From Bog-105 sp965277435 (lineage in GTDB: Bacteria; Acidobacteriota; Terriglobia; Bryobacterales; Bryobacteraceae), in the NCBI GenBank assembly GCA_965277435.1, contig OZ255821.1, positions 4,960,001 to 5,024,000 on the forward strand: 64,000 bases of DNA, in the 5' to 3' direction. Position 1 is the first letter of the stretch, and every line of letters begins with the position of its first letter. The translations under genes and the position numbers were made by a program. The notes below the pieces were generated by a model, which was given only the letters and a program-made list of their open reading frames with translations, made no database searches and had not been told where the DNA came from. Shown here one piece after another: positions 25,838 to 34,459 of the stretch.

Positions 25838-27082
25838 TCACGCCAGCACCTCTTCCGGAATCGGGGCGCTTACCCGTGGATCGCGCAAAGGCAGCAGCGG
25901 CCTTCTTCTTAGCTGGCCCAGGAACACATACAACCAAATTCCGCCTAAGCCGAAGAAGGCCGCGAAGTCTGTCCAGTAAATGGCAAAACCACGGCTGGTA
26001 TGCGGCAGCAGGAAACTGGTGCTCGCGTTACGAAAAGTTGGTATTACGATCCAGAAAACGTCTATTGCCCGCGCCACTAACAGCCACACTGCGATCTTTA
26101 TCAAGCGTTGTGGATCCCTCTTTCTTGCTTGCGAAAGCAACGCTAGGAAAGGAATCAGGAACATCGAAAGGGCCGTTGTCAGGCACAGCCACTTCCAGCC
26201 GCCGCTTACCCGATCCAAATACCAGACCAATTCCTGCGGTAGATTGGCCGGCCAGACAATGATCAGCTGCGACGCGCTTAAATACGTCCAGAAAATGACG
26301 AACGCAAACATCATGTTCCCCAGATCGTGTAAAACTTTTGCATTGAGCCGGCCGCCGAAGCGGTCTTCTTTCGAGACCAGAATCATCGTGATCAATGTGA
26401 GGGCAAAAGTCTGGACCACATCGCCAATCAAAATCATTGCCCCATAGACAGTGGAAAAGAATTGCGCATCGGTCGACAGGATCCAGTCGATGTAGGCGAA
26501 GGTCATCACCAAAACGAAGATCAATAAACCAGGCGAACTAAAGGCTCTCATTTTTTCGCGGATGCGGGGATCACCGGTCACATCCTGTCGATCCGACATG
26601 CGATTGATCCGCATGCCCCAGAAGAGAAGAATCGCAAAATAGATAAAAACTCGCGCGATGAAGAAGGGAATGTTCAGGTAAGGATGTTTGGACCGTAACA
26701 CATCACTGCTCGCTACGATATCGGCATGAGTCCAGGGATATAGATATTTCAATCCGCAGAGCAGCACCACGACAAACAAAAAGATGAGCGGCAGGGTCCG
26801 CATCTGGGCCTCGAGAAATCGCCTCGCTGTTACGCCCCAGATACCCCCGGCCACATTGTTCAGCAACAGAATACCGAGGGCGCCAAAAGCGAAACCGCTC
26901 CAATAAATAAAGGCAAACAAGTACGACTGAAAGAACTCAGCCCGGTTCGCAAAAAAACCCGCGACGCAAAGGAGCAATCCCAGCCCACCTACCACGCCTG
27001 ATATTCGCTCGATGCTGGCCGCCTTGGCGCCAAGTCTGATTTCTGGTACCGGGATGTTCTCCGCGCGTGCATGACTGCTCAC
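25838..27082 (-). CDS. actF: Alternative complex III subunit ActF (quinone-binding, NrfD-like)
   Basis: A 414-residue integral membrane protein with about ten helices, the shorter paralogue of ActC. ActF sits beside ActC in the membrane core of ACIII, which oxidises quinol and passes electrons to cytochrome c or oxidase. Landmarks are LLNNVAGGIWGVTARRFLEAQ, TFAYIDWILSTDAQFFSTVYG and FWTYLSASQLIIVWPANLPQE (shown here in shorter pieces). The start is GTG at 27082, in a GTGA overlap with the actE stop and 5 bases after GGAGG. A frame open to 27226 runs through actE and is not used. Confidence 0.92.
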   Translation of the reverse strand: MSSHARAENIPVPEIRLGAKAASIERISGVVGGLGLLLCVAGFFANRAEFFQSYLFAFIYWSGFAFGALGILLLNNVAGGIWGVTARRFLEAQMRTLPLIFLFVVVLLCGLKYLYPWTHADIVASSDVLRSKHPYLNIPFFIARVFIYFAILLFWGMRINRMSDRQDVTGDPRIREKMRAFSSPGLLIFVLVMTFAYIDWILSTDAQFFSTVYGAMILIGDVVQTFALTLITMILVSKEDRFGGRLNAKVLHDLGNMMFAFVIFWTYLSASQLIIVWPANLPQELVWYLDRVSGGWKWLCLTTALSMFLIPFLALLSQARKRDPQRLIKIAVWLLVARAIDVFWIVIPTFRNASTSFLLPHTSRGFAIYWTDFAAFFGLGGIWLYVFLGQLRRRPLLPLRDPRVSAPIPEEVLA

Positions 27083-27714
27083 TTCATTCCTCCGGCAGGT
27101 CCGCCCGCCGCCAGGGCCTTGGCCACCGCGCGCGTCCCGCCCTTCTGATTGCTGTAGTCTTGCGCCACTTCCGGCGGCGCGTTCTGGCTTAACTGCAAAG
27201 CCCGAATATAAGCAGCGATCCGCCACCGGTCATCCGGCGCGACGCGCGAAGCGTAGCTGTACATCGCCCCGTATCCATTCGTCATAACATCGAAAAAATG
27301 CCCCACTGGCGCATTCACCAGACGCGGGTCCAGATAACTGGGCGGTTGCCGCAGTCCCCGGCTTACCACCATGCCATGCCCGTTCCCTAAGCGACCGTGG
27401 CAGGGCGTGCAATACGCGTTGAAGCGCTGCTGACCGCGCTGCACGTCTGCTTTCGTGATTTGAATGGGGAAATAATCGATGTCTTTGCCTCCCGTCTTGC
27501 CCATATAGCGGGCTTCATCGATTCGCAACTGTCCGCGCGCCACTGTATCTGTAATGGTGGGCCGCTCGGAGCGCCCATCGCCAAAAAAGTCGGTGGCGGC
27601 CAGAGGCTTGTAGCGTGGCTGATTATGCATGTCCTGCCGGCAGGCCGTCGTACCGAGCAACGCACCAGCCAGTCCTACAACCATCCATTTACGCCGGAAC
27701 AACGGACACCTCAT
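27079..27714 (-). CDS. actE: Alternative complex III subunit ActE (mono-heme cytochrome c lipoprotein)
   Basis: A 211-residue periplasmic cytochrome c. The N-terminus RRKWMVVGLAGALLGTTAC is a lipoprotein signal with Cys25 as the lipidated residue. The heme motif is CTPCH near 101-105, with a distal Met probably in GHGMV. DYFPIQITKADVQRGQQRFNAYC precedes it, as in other ActE proteins. It accepts electrons from the ActB/ActA chain and may hand them to the cytochrome c domain of CtaC. The start overlaps actD by 26 bases and follows GGAGG closely; Met11 is the alternative. Confidence 0.9.
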   Translation of the reverse strand: MRCPLFRRKWMVVGLAGALLGTTACRQDMHNQPRYKPLAATDFFGDGRSERPTITDTVARGQLRIDEARYMGKTGGKDIDYFPIQITKADVQRGQQRFNAYCTPCHGRLGNGHGMVVSRGLRQPPSYLDPRLVNAPVGHFFDVMTNGYGAMYSYASRVAPDDRWRIAAYIRALQLSQNAPPEVAQDYSNQKGGTRAVAKALAAGGPAGGMK

Positions 27715-28240
27715 TTCCTCCCAGACCCTGCAGAAATTCCACTGTATCTTCGGCCCGGAACTTCGGGTCCGTCGACTCGATACAGAGAAAAAATTTGTCT
27801 ACCGATGCGCGTTCGAAAGCCGGCACATTGAAAACCGGATGATAGGGTCGCGGCAATCCATTCATGGCCAGCATACTCACCAGCGCCGTTAGCGCCGAGA
27901 AGAGAATCATGCACTCGAATGTAATTGGGATATAGGATGGCCAGCTGTTCAGCGGGCGTCCGCCTACATTGTGCGCGTAGGCCACGACCGTAATCCACTC
28001 GAGTAAGCCGAACCCGAAGATCGCGCCGCAGATGCCGCCAATCAATACGCAAAACGCCACTTTGTTGCGTTTGAATCCGATGGCTTCCGCCAAGCCCTCG
28101 ACCGGCAGCGGTGCATAAGCATCCATTTTTCTAAAGCCCGCGGCATAGGCTCGCTTACAAGCCCTTATCAGCTCCTCCGGCGTATCGAACTCGATCATCG
28201 CCCCATGTATATCGGGCAGCGGATTAAGCGTGTGACTCAT
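27689..28240 (-). CDS. actD: Alternative complex III subunit ActD (DUF3341)
   Basis: A 183-residue membrane protein. A soluble N-terminus with FDTPEELIRACKRAYAAGFR and the MDAYAPLPVEGL segment is followed by two membrane helices (about 61-83 and 104-126). The C-terminus has FNVPAFERASVDKFFLCIE. These features define DUF3341, the ActD subunit, which forms part of the membrane domain and has no cofactor. It overlaps actC by 4 bases (ATGA) and actE by 26. Confidence 0.92.
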   Translation of the reverse strand: MSHTLNPLPDIHGAMIEFDTPEELIRACKRAYAAGFRKMDAYAPLPVEGLAEAIGFKRNKVAFCVLIGGICGAIFGFGLLEWITVVAYAHNVGGRPLNSWPSYIPITFECMILFSALTALVSMLAMNGLPRPYHPVFNVPAFERASVDKFFLCIESTDPKFRAEDTVEFLQGLGGNEVSVVPA

Positions 28241-29664
28241 ACCGCCTCCTCGATCTCATGCCTTACATGCGCTTCGTGGTGCACCACCTCGCGCACCTCA
28301 AATATGGAGATGGATGGCAAGGCCCGAACAAACAGGAAGATCAGCAGCATAAAGAAGCCGATCGTTCCCGCATACGTACCCCAATCCCATTTGGTTGGGA
28401 TGTAAATGCCCCATGACGAGGGCAGGAAGTCCCGGTGGAGACTTGTTACTACAATCACAAATCGCTCGAGCCACATGCCGATGTTCACGATGATCGAGAC
28501 AATCCAAACCAGAACAATGTTCTGGCGCACTCTTCTTGACCACAAGGATTGCGGAAGAACGATGTTGCAGAGAATCAGCAGCGCGTAAGTAAACCCATAC
28601 GGTCCCGTCATGCGATTCCAGTACATGAAGCTTTCGTACTTGTCGCCGCTATACCAGGAGAAAAACGCCTCCATCGAGTACCCGTAAGCGACAATCAGTC
28701 CCGTTCCGAGCATGAGTTTCGCCGCCGCGTCAATGTGACGCAGCGTAATCAGGTCGCGCATGTTGTACCAGGAGCGCAGCGGAATGATCAGAGTTAAAAC
28801 CATCGCAAAGCCTGAGTAAATGGCTCCGGCCACGAAGTACGGCGGGAAGATGGTGGTGTGCCAGCCGGGTATGAGGCTGACCGCGAAGTCGAAGCTAACG
28901 ATGGTGTGGACTGAAAGCACCAGCGGCGTTGCTAATCCAGCCAGTAACAAATAGGCTTTCTGATAGCGGTGCCAGTGAATGGCCGAACCGCGCCATCCCA
29001 AAGCCAGGGCTCCGTAAATGCGCTTCTGCCACATGTGCGGTGCGATATCCCGCATCGTTGCTAAGTCGGGAACCAGGCCGATGTACCAAAACACCAGCGA
29101 AACAGTCCCGTAAGTTGATACTGCGAAAACGTCCCACTCCAGCGGACTGCGAGGCTGAGGCCATAGCCACATCGAATTTGGATACGGAAATAGCCAATAG
29201 GCAAGCCAGGGCCGCCCCAGGTGCAAGATCGGAAACATGCCGGCGCACGCCACGGCAAACAACGTCATGGCTTCAGAAAACCGGTTGATAGAGGTTCGCC
29301 AGTCCTGTTTTAAAAGAAACAATACCGCGGAAATCAGCGTGCCGGCATGGCCGATACCGATCCACCAGACAAAGTTGACGATGGCAAAACCCCAGCCAAT
29401 CGGGATGTTTACGCCCCAGATACCAACGCCCTTCGTGAAAAGAACATATAGGCAAAGCATCAGCAGATTGACAAAACAAAATGCGATGAATGCGCCGACC
29501 AGCCATTTTTTCGGGGCCTTTTTCAGCGGCAGGTACACTACGCCGGCGATGCTGTCGCTTACCGATGCGTAGGTGTGCCCAGGACTCAGAATCCGGTTCG
29601 GACCGGGATCGGCTATCGTGCCCTGGTTGTCGAACCGCTCGTCAAAGCTCTCTGTTGTTTCCAC
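28237..29664 (-). CDS. actC: Alternative complex III subunit ActC (NrfD/PsrC-like)
   Basis: A 475-residue membrane protein with about ten helices. It has the NrfD-family landmarks FVWWIGIGHAGTLISAVLFL near 100, FPILHLGRPWLAYWLFPYPN, FLPSSWGIYIPTKWDWGTY and a His/Trp-rich quinol pocket. ActC is the quinol-oxidising membrane subunit beneath ActB. The N-terminal 40 residues are soluble. Its start lies 23 bases inside the end of actB. The C-terminal tail HHEAHVRHEIEEAV is His/Glu-rich. Coding is continuous and there are no odd features. Confidence 0.95.
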   Translation of the reverse strand: METTESFDERFDNQGTIADPGPNRILSPGHTYASVSDSIAGVVYLPLKKAPKKWLVGAFIAFCFVNLLMLCLYVLFTKGVGIWGVNIPIGWGFAIVNFVWWIGIGHAGTLISAVLFLLKQDWRTSINRFSEAMTLFAVACAGMFPILHLGRPWLAYWLFPYPNSMWLWPQPRSPLEWDVFAVSTYGTVSLVFWYIGLVPDLATMRDIAPHMWQKRIYGALALGWRGSAIHWHRYQKAYLLLAGLATPLVLSVHTIVSFDFAVSLIPGWHTTIFPPYFVAGAIYSGFAMVLTLIIPLRSWYNMRDLITLRHIDAAAKLMLGTGLIVAYGYSMEAFFSWYSGDKYESFMYWNRMTGPYGFTYALLILCNIVLPQSLWSRRVRQNIVLVWIVSIIVNIGMWLERFVIVVTSLHRDFLPSSWGIYIPTKWDWGTYAGTIGFFMLLIFLFVRALPSISIFEVREVVHHEAHVRHEIEEAV

Positions 29665-32600
29665 GCTGACCCCTTAGCGCCTCATTGGAATTGCGAACAA
29701 ATCCGAGATACTGCGTTCTCGGACGCGTGTTCAAGTCGTCCAGCAGCCCGTACTTCCGCTCGAGTGCCTGCGACTTTGCTACCCTACTTTCCTTGTCATT
29801 CAAATTGCCAAACGTAATGGCCTGTGTAGGACAAACCTGCTGGCAGGCCGTGAGAATCTCACCATCCCGCACCTCGCGTCCCTCTTTATCGGCTGTGATC
29901 TTAGCTTCCTGAATGCGCTGCACACAATACGAACACTTCTCCATTACTCCGCGACTGCGCACGGTAACGTCCGGATTACGCGCCCCATAGAGGCTTTCCG
30001 TGTTCCAGTCCGAATACAGGTAAAAGTTAAAGCGCCGCACTTTGTACGGACAGTTATTGGAACAATAACGCGTGCCGACACAGCGGTTGTAGACCATCTC
30101 GTTGATGCCTTCTTCGCTATGCACAGTTGCCGCTACCGGGCACACCAGCTCGCACGGCGCATTCTCGCAATGCATACAGGGAACCGGCTGGTTGTAGATC
30201 ACAGGCTGATCCAAATCGCCGCTATAGTAGCGATCCACCCGGATCCAGTGCATGTGCCTCCCGCGCGCCACCTGATCCTTGCCGACCACCGCGATGTTGT
30301 TCTCAGCCTGACAAGCGACAATGCACGAACTGCAACCCGTGCAGACGTTCAGGTCGATCGTCATGCCCCACTTGTAGCCGTCGTAAGGCCACTTGACATC
30401 TTTGTAAAGGCTTTCGTCGTGTGGCAGCGGTTTTTCTTCGCGCGTTGGAAAATCCGGATGCTCTTTATACTCCGCTAACTCAGCGGCCCGCACCGGATCC
30501 CGCCCCGCCATCGTCTGGGTTTCCTGCACGTTCGCTAGCCGGTAATGCTCGCCCGTTTTCTGCAGAGAGCCACTGGCCGCATACGGCGTCGCCGCATCCT
30601 GAATCGCGAAAGCGTTATAGCCGATCTTGTTTCCGACGCGCCCTGAACCCTCGCGACCGTAGCCGAAATAAACCGTTACCGAATCTTCCGCATGACCCGG
30701 CAATATCCAAGCCGGCCCGGTGACGCTCTTGCCGTTCACCGTCACTCGCAGCATGTCGCCGATCGTTACCTTGAGATTGCCGGCATTCCTGGGACTGAGC
30801 GAAACCACGTTGTCCCAAGTCATTTTGCTCTGCGGTTTCGGGCATTCCTGCAACCAGCCGTTGTTCGAATAAGTGCCATCGGCGATCGTCGGATCGGGCC
30901 GGAATACTACTTCAAGACCGGTGACTTCCTGTTCCGTGAGAGCCGGTAACGCAACGGCCTTGCCATTTACCGGACCGATGGCTGTACCAGTCATCACACC
31001 GTCGTGCAGCGTAGTCTGCCACATCCGGTCGAAGTCTCCGGCCTTGGCTTTGTCGTTCCAGTAGCCTTTAATCACCTCATGCGCATTCGCATCCGGTTTG
31101 CCGAGCAGGATCGCCAGCAGCTCGACGCCGCTCTTGCCGCCATACAGAGGCTCAACCAGCGGCTGCTGAATGGTTACCGTGCCATCGAAAGCGCGCGCAT
31201 CACCCCAGGTTTCGAGATAGTGGGCCGCCGGAATGTGCCAGTGACTCCAACGTGACGTTTCGTCGAAGAACTGCCCGAGCCGGACCACCAGGCGCGCTTT
31301 GCGCATCGCTGTCAGGAAATTCATCGAAGCGGGCGCTGTATATACCGGATTCTGATCGAGAATCAGCAGCGTCTCTACTCGTCCGCCATTCAAATCGGTT
31401 GCCAACTCGTCCAGCGAGTGTGTGTTCTCCGCCTCGACGCCTTCGAGCACCTTTACCGTTTGCCCTACGTTGCCCAGCGCCTCGTTCAGTGCATAGGCAG
31501 CCAGGTGAACACTCTCGGGTTGGAACTCGCCGGGAATCACCACGCACCTGCCCTTGTTCGCCTGCAGATCCTGCGCCACGGCGTTCAGCCAGGCCGGGAC
31601 TGCTCCGTTGCCTGCCGGGGCGCTCACGCCGCACGCTTTTGCCAGTTGATACGCAATGTTCGGCACGGCGCTGCTCTTCACTTCGAAACGATGATCCGCA
31701 ATCGAGCCGCTCACCGAAGGCGCGGATTCCACGGCATACAGGCGCGACGGCGTTCCGCCATTGTCTACGTTCCGGCCCTTCGCAAACTGCCGGGCGTACA
31801 TCATCGCCGCCGGACCGCTGTTCAGGAAATCGCTTTCCAGGCTGACGATCACGGCCGCCTTCGACAAGTCGTACGAAACGAAGGCGCCCCGTCCGGCAAT
31901 CTTTTTCGCCGCGCTTGCAATCGCTGGATTCACCAGCGGATCGGAAACGTACCACTTTGCCGAGGGCAACTGATCCGCCAGATTTTTCATCTGGTTCAGA
32001 AAAGTAGGCGACGTCATGGGTCCGGTCAGGACCGCTAAACCCTCTCCTTTGCGGATCGCTAAAGCCTGCGCTTCGGTGCTGAAGCGCCCGGTAAAGTCGC
32101 CCCAGGTGCTCAGGCGTCCTTCATGCAGCACGGCTTCGGAACGGTCGGGATCGTACAGGTTCAGAATCGAAGCTTGTTCAAAAATGGTGGTCGCGCCCAA
32201 GCTGGCCGGGTGGTCGGGGTTGCCTTCCACTTTGGTGGGCCGGTTCAGATGGCTCTCCGCCAGCAGTCCGCGCGCATAGCCGCCCGTTGTCATGGCGGTC
32301 GCGTAGAACAGCGGCACGCCGGGGATCACGTTCTCGGGCTGCCTCACATAGGGCACGATCAATTCTTTCGGCTGTTTGGTACATGCGGCCGCACCTGCCA
32401 TGGCGAGCGAAGCTGCCATCACCTTCAAAAGATTGCGCCGGTCCACGCCCTGCGGAATCTGCCCCGAGAGTCCGGGAAACTCCTGTTCCACGTATTCCTG
32501 CAACTCATCCGATTCAGCTGCTTCGTCCAAAGTCCGCCAGAATTTCGGACCTCGGCCTTCCGCCAGCTTCAGGCGCAGCGCCTCGATGTTCGTTTCTTTC

Positions 32601-32767
32601 TGCTGCCGGAGTTTCTCCTGCTCGCCGGTCTTAAATAGAGACTCAAGCGACAGCAGATCCTTAGTCGCCGGTGATTTGTGCGGATGCTCGTGTCCATGCT
32701 CATGCTCGTGGGCATGAGGGTGCGAGTGCGGGTGCTCGTTATTTAGATTTTGAGAAGAGTCTTTCAT
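29642..32767 (-). CDS. actB: Alternative complex III subunit ActB (molybdopterin-enzyme-like plus iron-sulphur domain)
   Basis: A 1041-residue fusion. A twin-arginine-like signal (DRRNLLKVMAASLAMAGAAA, 109-128) stands unusually far from the N-terminus, as in other ActB proteins. A molybdopterin-oxidoreductase-like domain without the cofactor follows (about 135-760), then a four-cluster ferredoxin domain with CTGCSSCIVAC, CMHCENAPCELVC, CVGTRYCSNNCPY and CSYCVQRI plus CQQVCP. It transfers electrons from quinol toward the ActA/ActE hemes. Before the signal lies an odd His-rich stretch (residues 11-30), ten consecutive x-His pairs, treated as a finding. The start overlaps the actA stop (ATGA). 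Confidence 0.95.
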   Translation of the reverse strand: MKDSSQNLNNEHPHSHPHAHEHEHGHEHPHKSPATKDLLSLESLFKTGEQEKLRQQKETNIEALRLKLAEGRGPKFWRTLDEAAESDELQEYVEQEFPGLSGQIPQGVDRRNLLKVMAASLAMAGAAACTKQPKELIVPYVRQPENVIPGVPLFYATAMTTGGYARGLLAESHLNRPTKVEGNPDHPASLGATTIFEQASILNLYDPDRSEAVLHEGRLSTWGDFTGRFSTEAQALAIRKGEGLAVLTGPMTSPTFLNQMKNLADQLPSAKWYVSDPLVNPAIASAAKKIAGRGAFVSYDLSKAAVIVSLESDFLNSGPAAMMYARQFAKGRNVDNGGTPSRLYAVESAPSVSGSIADHRFEVKSSAVPNIAYQLAKACGVSAPAGNGAVPAWLNAVAQDLQANKGRCVVIPGEFQPESVHLAAYALNEALGNVGQTVKVLEGVEAENTHSLDELATDLNGGRVETLLILDQNPVYTAPASMNFLTAMRKARLVVRLGQFFDETSRWSHWHIPAAHYLETWGDARAFDGTVTIQQPLVEPLYGGKSGVELLAILLGKPDANAHEVIKGYWNDKAKAGDFDRMWQTTLHDGVMTGTAIGPVNGKAVALPALTEQEVTGLEVVFRPDPTIADGTYSNNGWLQECPKPQSKMTWDNVVSLSPRNAGNLKVTIGDMLRVTVNGKSVTGPAWILPGHAEDSVTVYFGYGREGSGRVGNKIGYNAFAIQDAATPYAASGSLQKTGEHYRLANVQETQTMAGRDPVRAAELAEYKEHPDFPTREEKPLPHDESLYKDVKWPYDGYKWGMTIDLNVCTGCSSCIVACQAENNIAVVGKDQVARGRHMHWIRVDRYYSGDLDQPVIYNQPVPCMHCENAPCELVCPVAATVHSEEGINEMVYNRCVGTRYCSNNCPYKVRRFNFYLYSDWNTESLYGARNPDVTVRSRGVMEKCSYCVQRIQEAKITADKEGREVRDGEILTACQQVCPTQAITFGNLNDKESRVAKSQALERKYGLLDDLNTRPRTQYLGFVRNSNEALRGQRGNNREL

Positions 32768-33414
32768 CGGTGGCAGGTTACGCAGTCAACTAGTGACTTC
32801 ACGTGATACTCCTTCACAAGCTGCTGCCCTACTTCGGCCTGATTCGTCGGATATTTGTAGTCAATGTTGAACACTTCCGAACGCGGTCGGACGTATTTTG
32901 CCGGGTTGCGGTGGCATTCCAAACACCAGTTCATATAGAGCGTATTTACCTTGTACATCAAAGGCATTTGATTCACTTGCCCGTGGCAAGTCGAACAACC
33001 TACGCCCTTATTCACGTGAATGCTGTGGTTGAAATACACATAATCCGGCAAGTCGTGTACGCGCGTCCAGGCAATCGAAGTGCCGTTGGCCCAGCTGTCC
33101 CGAATCGGTTGGGTAATGTGCACGTTATTCCAGATCTGCGAATGGCACGACATACAGGTTTCGGTCGGCGGCAGTCCGGCGTAAGCGGATGTTTCTACGC
33201 TGGTATGACAGTACCGGCAATCGATCCCATCATCCTTCACATGGTGCTTGTGGCTGAACATGATCGGCTGCTCCGGCGCCTGACGCACCCCGGTCATCCA
33301 CGGACCCCGGTCCATTATGTAGGCGACTGCCAGCGTGGAACCTGCCAGCAGAACTACGGCCGCGATGGACACCTTAGCGAGCGTATTCGCACTTGGTCTA
33401 AAAAGTTGTGCCAT
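32764..33414 (-). CDS. actA: Alternative complex III subunit ActA (pentaheme cytochrome c)
   Basis: A 216-residue cytochrome anchored by one N-terminal helix (about 13-33). It has exactly five CxxCH heme motifs: CRYCH, CMSCH, CSTCH, CLECH and CVTCH, the last two residues from the C-terminus. The FSHKHHVKDDGIDC and FNHSIHVNKGVGC segments supply distal His ligands. ActA extends ACIII into the periplasm and carries electrons to the acceptor. It is the first gene of a minus-strand operon of twelve genes that ends with ctaF; neighbours overlap or are within 11 bases throughout. The promoter should lie in 33415-33790. Confidence 0.95.
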   Translation of the reverse strand: MAQLFRPSANTLAKVSIAAVVLLAGSTLAVAYIMDRGPWMTGVRQAPEQPIMFSHKHHVKDDGIDCRYCHTSVETSAYAGLPPTETCMSCHSQIWNNVHITQPIRDSWANGTSIAWTRVHDLPDYVYFNHSIHVNKGVGCSTCHGQVNQMPLMYKVNTLYMNWCLECHRNPAKYVRPRSEVFNIDYKYPTNQAEVGQQLVKEYHVKSLVDCVTCHR

Positions 33415-33780
33415 AGGAAGTTCTACTACTGCGGCCCGCAGCCGCGTTTACAATCCACCAAGAGGCGAGTATATAACGGCTCTGTCGAGAAAGCTTGCGC
33501 TTTCACAATAATTGTTCTTGTCCAGCTGTAAAACGTGCAGAATCGTCGGATGCTATACAGCGGTCGGAGGCGAGGTCAATGTGTGTCGAACAGCAAACAG
33601 AATTGCTGCTTGTCAACGCTCAACCATTAGCTACAACTATGGGATTGATTTATCAGGGAAGGAAGAAGGATCGCAAAATTAAGCTGGGTATTCCGGGCAG
33701 GTGTTTAAGGCAAATAATTCCAGCGATATCGCTTGGGGTACAAACCGCCTTTACTACGGTTGCCAAATCAGGCAGTACAA
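33415..33780. other. Upstream region of the ACIII-oxidase operon
   Basis: No gene is supported here; a 101-codon plus-strand frame (33495-33800) has no protein-like features. It should hold the operon promoter. On the minus strand TATATA lies at about 33472-33477, 58 bases before the actA start, but no matching -35 is clear. Bases 33771-33780 are GGCAGTACAA, which recurs at 34329-34338 on the other side of the IS200-like element. Confidence 0.5.
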
Positions 33781-33789
33781 CTAAACTAC

Positions 33790-34318
33790 CCTCGGCTTGA
33801 AGCCGAGGGGTTTAGGTATTGTCGATTGGAAATCGACTGTCGTCGACAATCTGCTCACCCTCTTGTTCCTCGATATACTCGCGGATCATCTCGTCGGTAA
33901 TCGTGCCGGAGCTGACGGCCAGATAACCGCGCGCCCATAGATGCCTGCCCCAGAACTTCTTTCGCAAGTGCGGAAACTCCTGTAGCAACACCCGCGAGCT
34001 GATCCCCTTCAGCCATTGCACCATCTGGCTCACACCCTGATTCGGTCGGTAAGACAGGAGCAGGTGAACGTGGTCGCGTGCGACCTTACCGGACACGATC
34101 TCCAGCTCGTGTTCTGCGGCGATTTGCCGCAGTAGGTCACGCACACGAAGAGCCACTTCGCCGGCCAACACCGCTTTCCGATATTTTGGGATCCACACTA
34201 GATGAACCTTTAGGTCGCTCTTCGTGTGCGCGCCCAGCCGGTAATGCCGCACGCGACCACGTTACACCAAACCGTACTTCGCCTAAAGGCGAGGGGTTTC
34301 CACCATCCCCGATGGGGA
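33790..34318 (-). mobile_element. IS200/IS605-family element (tnpA only)
   Basis: The transposase gene is bracketed by the subterminal hairpins typical of the family. The right end has CCTCGGCT/AGCCGAGG (33790-33797 with 33801-33808) directly after the tnpA stop. The left end has TCGCC/GGCGA (34279-34292) and TCCCC/GGGGA (34306-34318), plus the motif GAGGGGTTT next to the first hairpin. There is no tnpB. The exact tips are uncertain; GGCAGTACAA repeats on both sides at 33771-33780 and 34329-34338 may mark the edges. Confidence 0.8.
33812..34252 (-). CDS. tnpA: IS200-like Y1 transposase TnpA
   Basis: A 146-residue HUH single-strand transposase. The metal-binding HUH motif is the DHVHLLLSY segment near 61-68, and the catalytic Tyr is in MIREYIEEQ near 126. 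The start is GTG at 34252 (the product begins with an RHYRLGAHTKSDLKVHLVW motif, near the family consensus for a first strand). Length is normal, without frameshifts, so it may be active. It acts on the hairpins on both sides of the gene, excising a single-stranded circle during replication. Confidence 0.92.
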   Translation of the reverse strand: MRHYRLGAHTKSDLKVHLVWIPKYRKAVLAGEVALRVRDLLRQIAAEHELEIVSGKVARDHVHLLLSYRPNQGVSQMVQWLKGISSRVLLQEFPHLRKKFWGRHLWARGYLAVSSGTITDEMIREYIEEQEGEQIVDDSRFPIDNT

Positions 34319-34459
34319 CACTAAATTCGGCAGTACAAATTGGGCAAGAGTAGTCTCTCACGGCATCAACTGAACCCCAGCGCCTGCGTCCGGCCGTCAC
34401 TGCGGCTGTACCTGTGAAAACGGCAGGACGCGAGCGCTGCTCCGCTCAACTCAAACTCA

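Noticed and set aside
33495..33800. 101-codon plus-strand ORF upstream of actA
   Set aside because: It reads as noise and runs into the IS200 hairpin.
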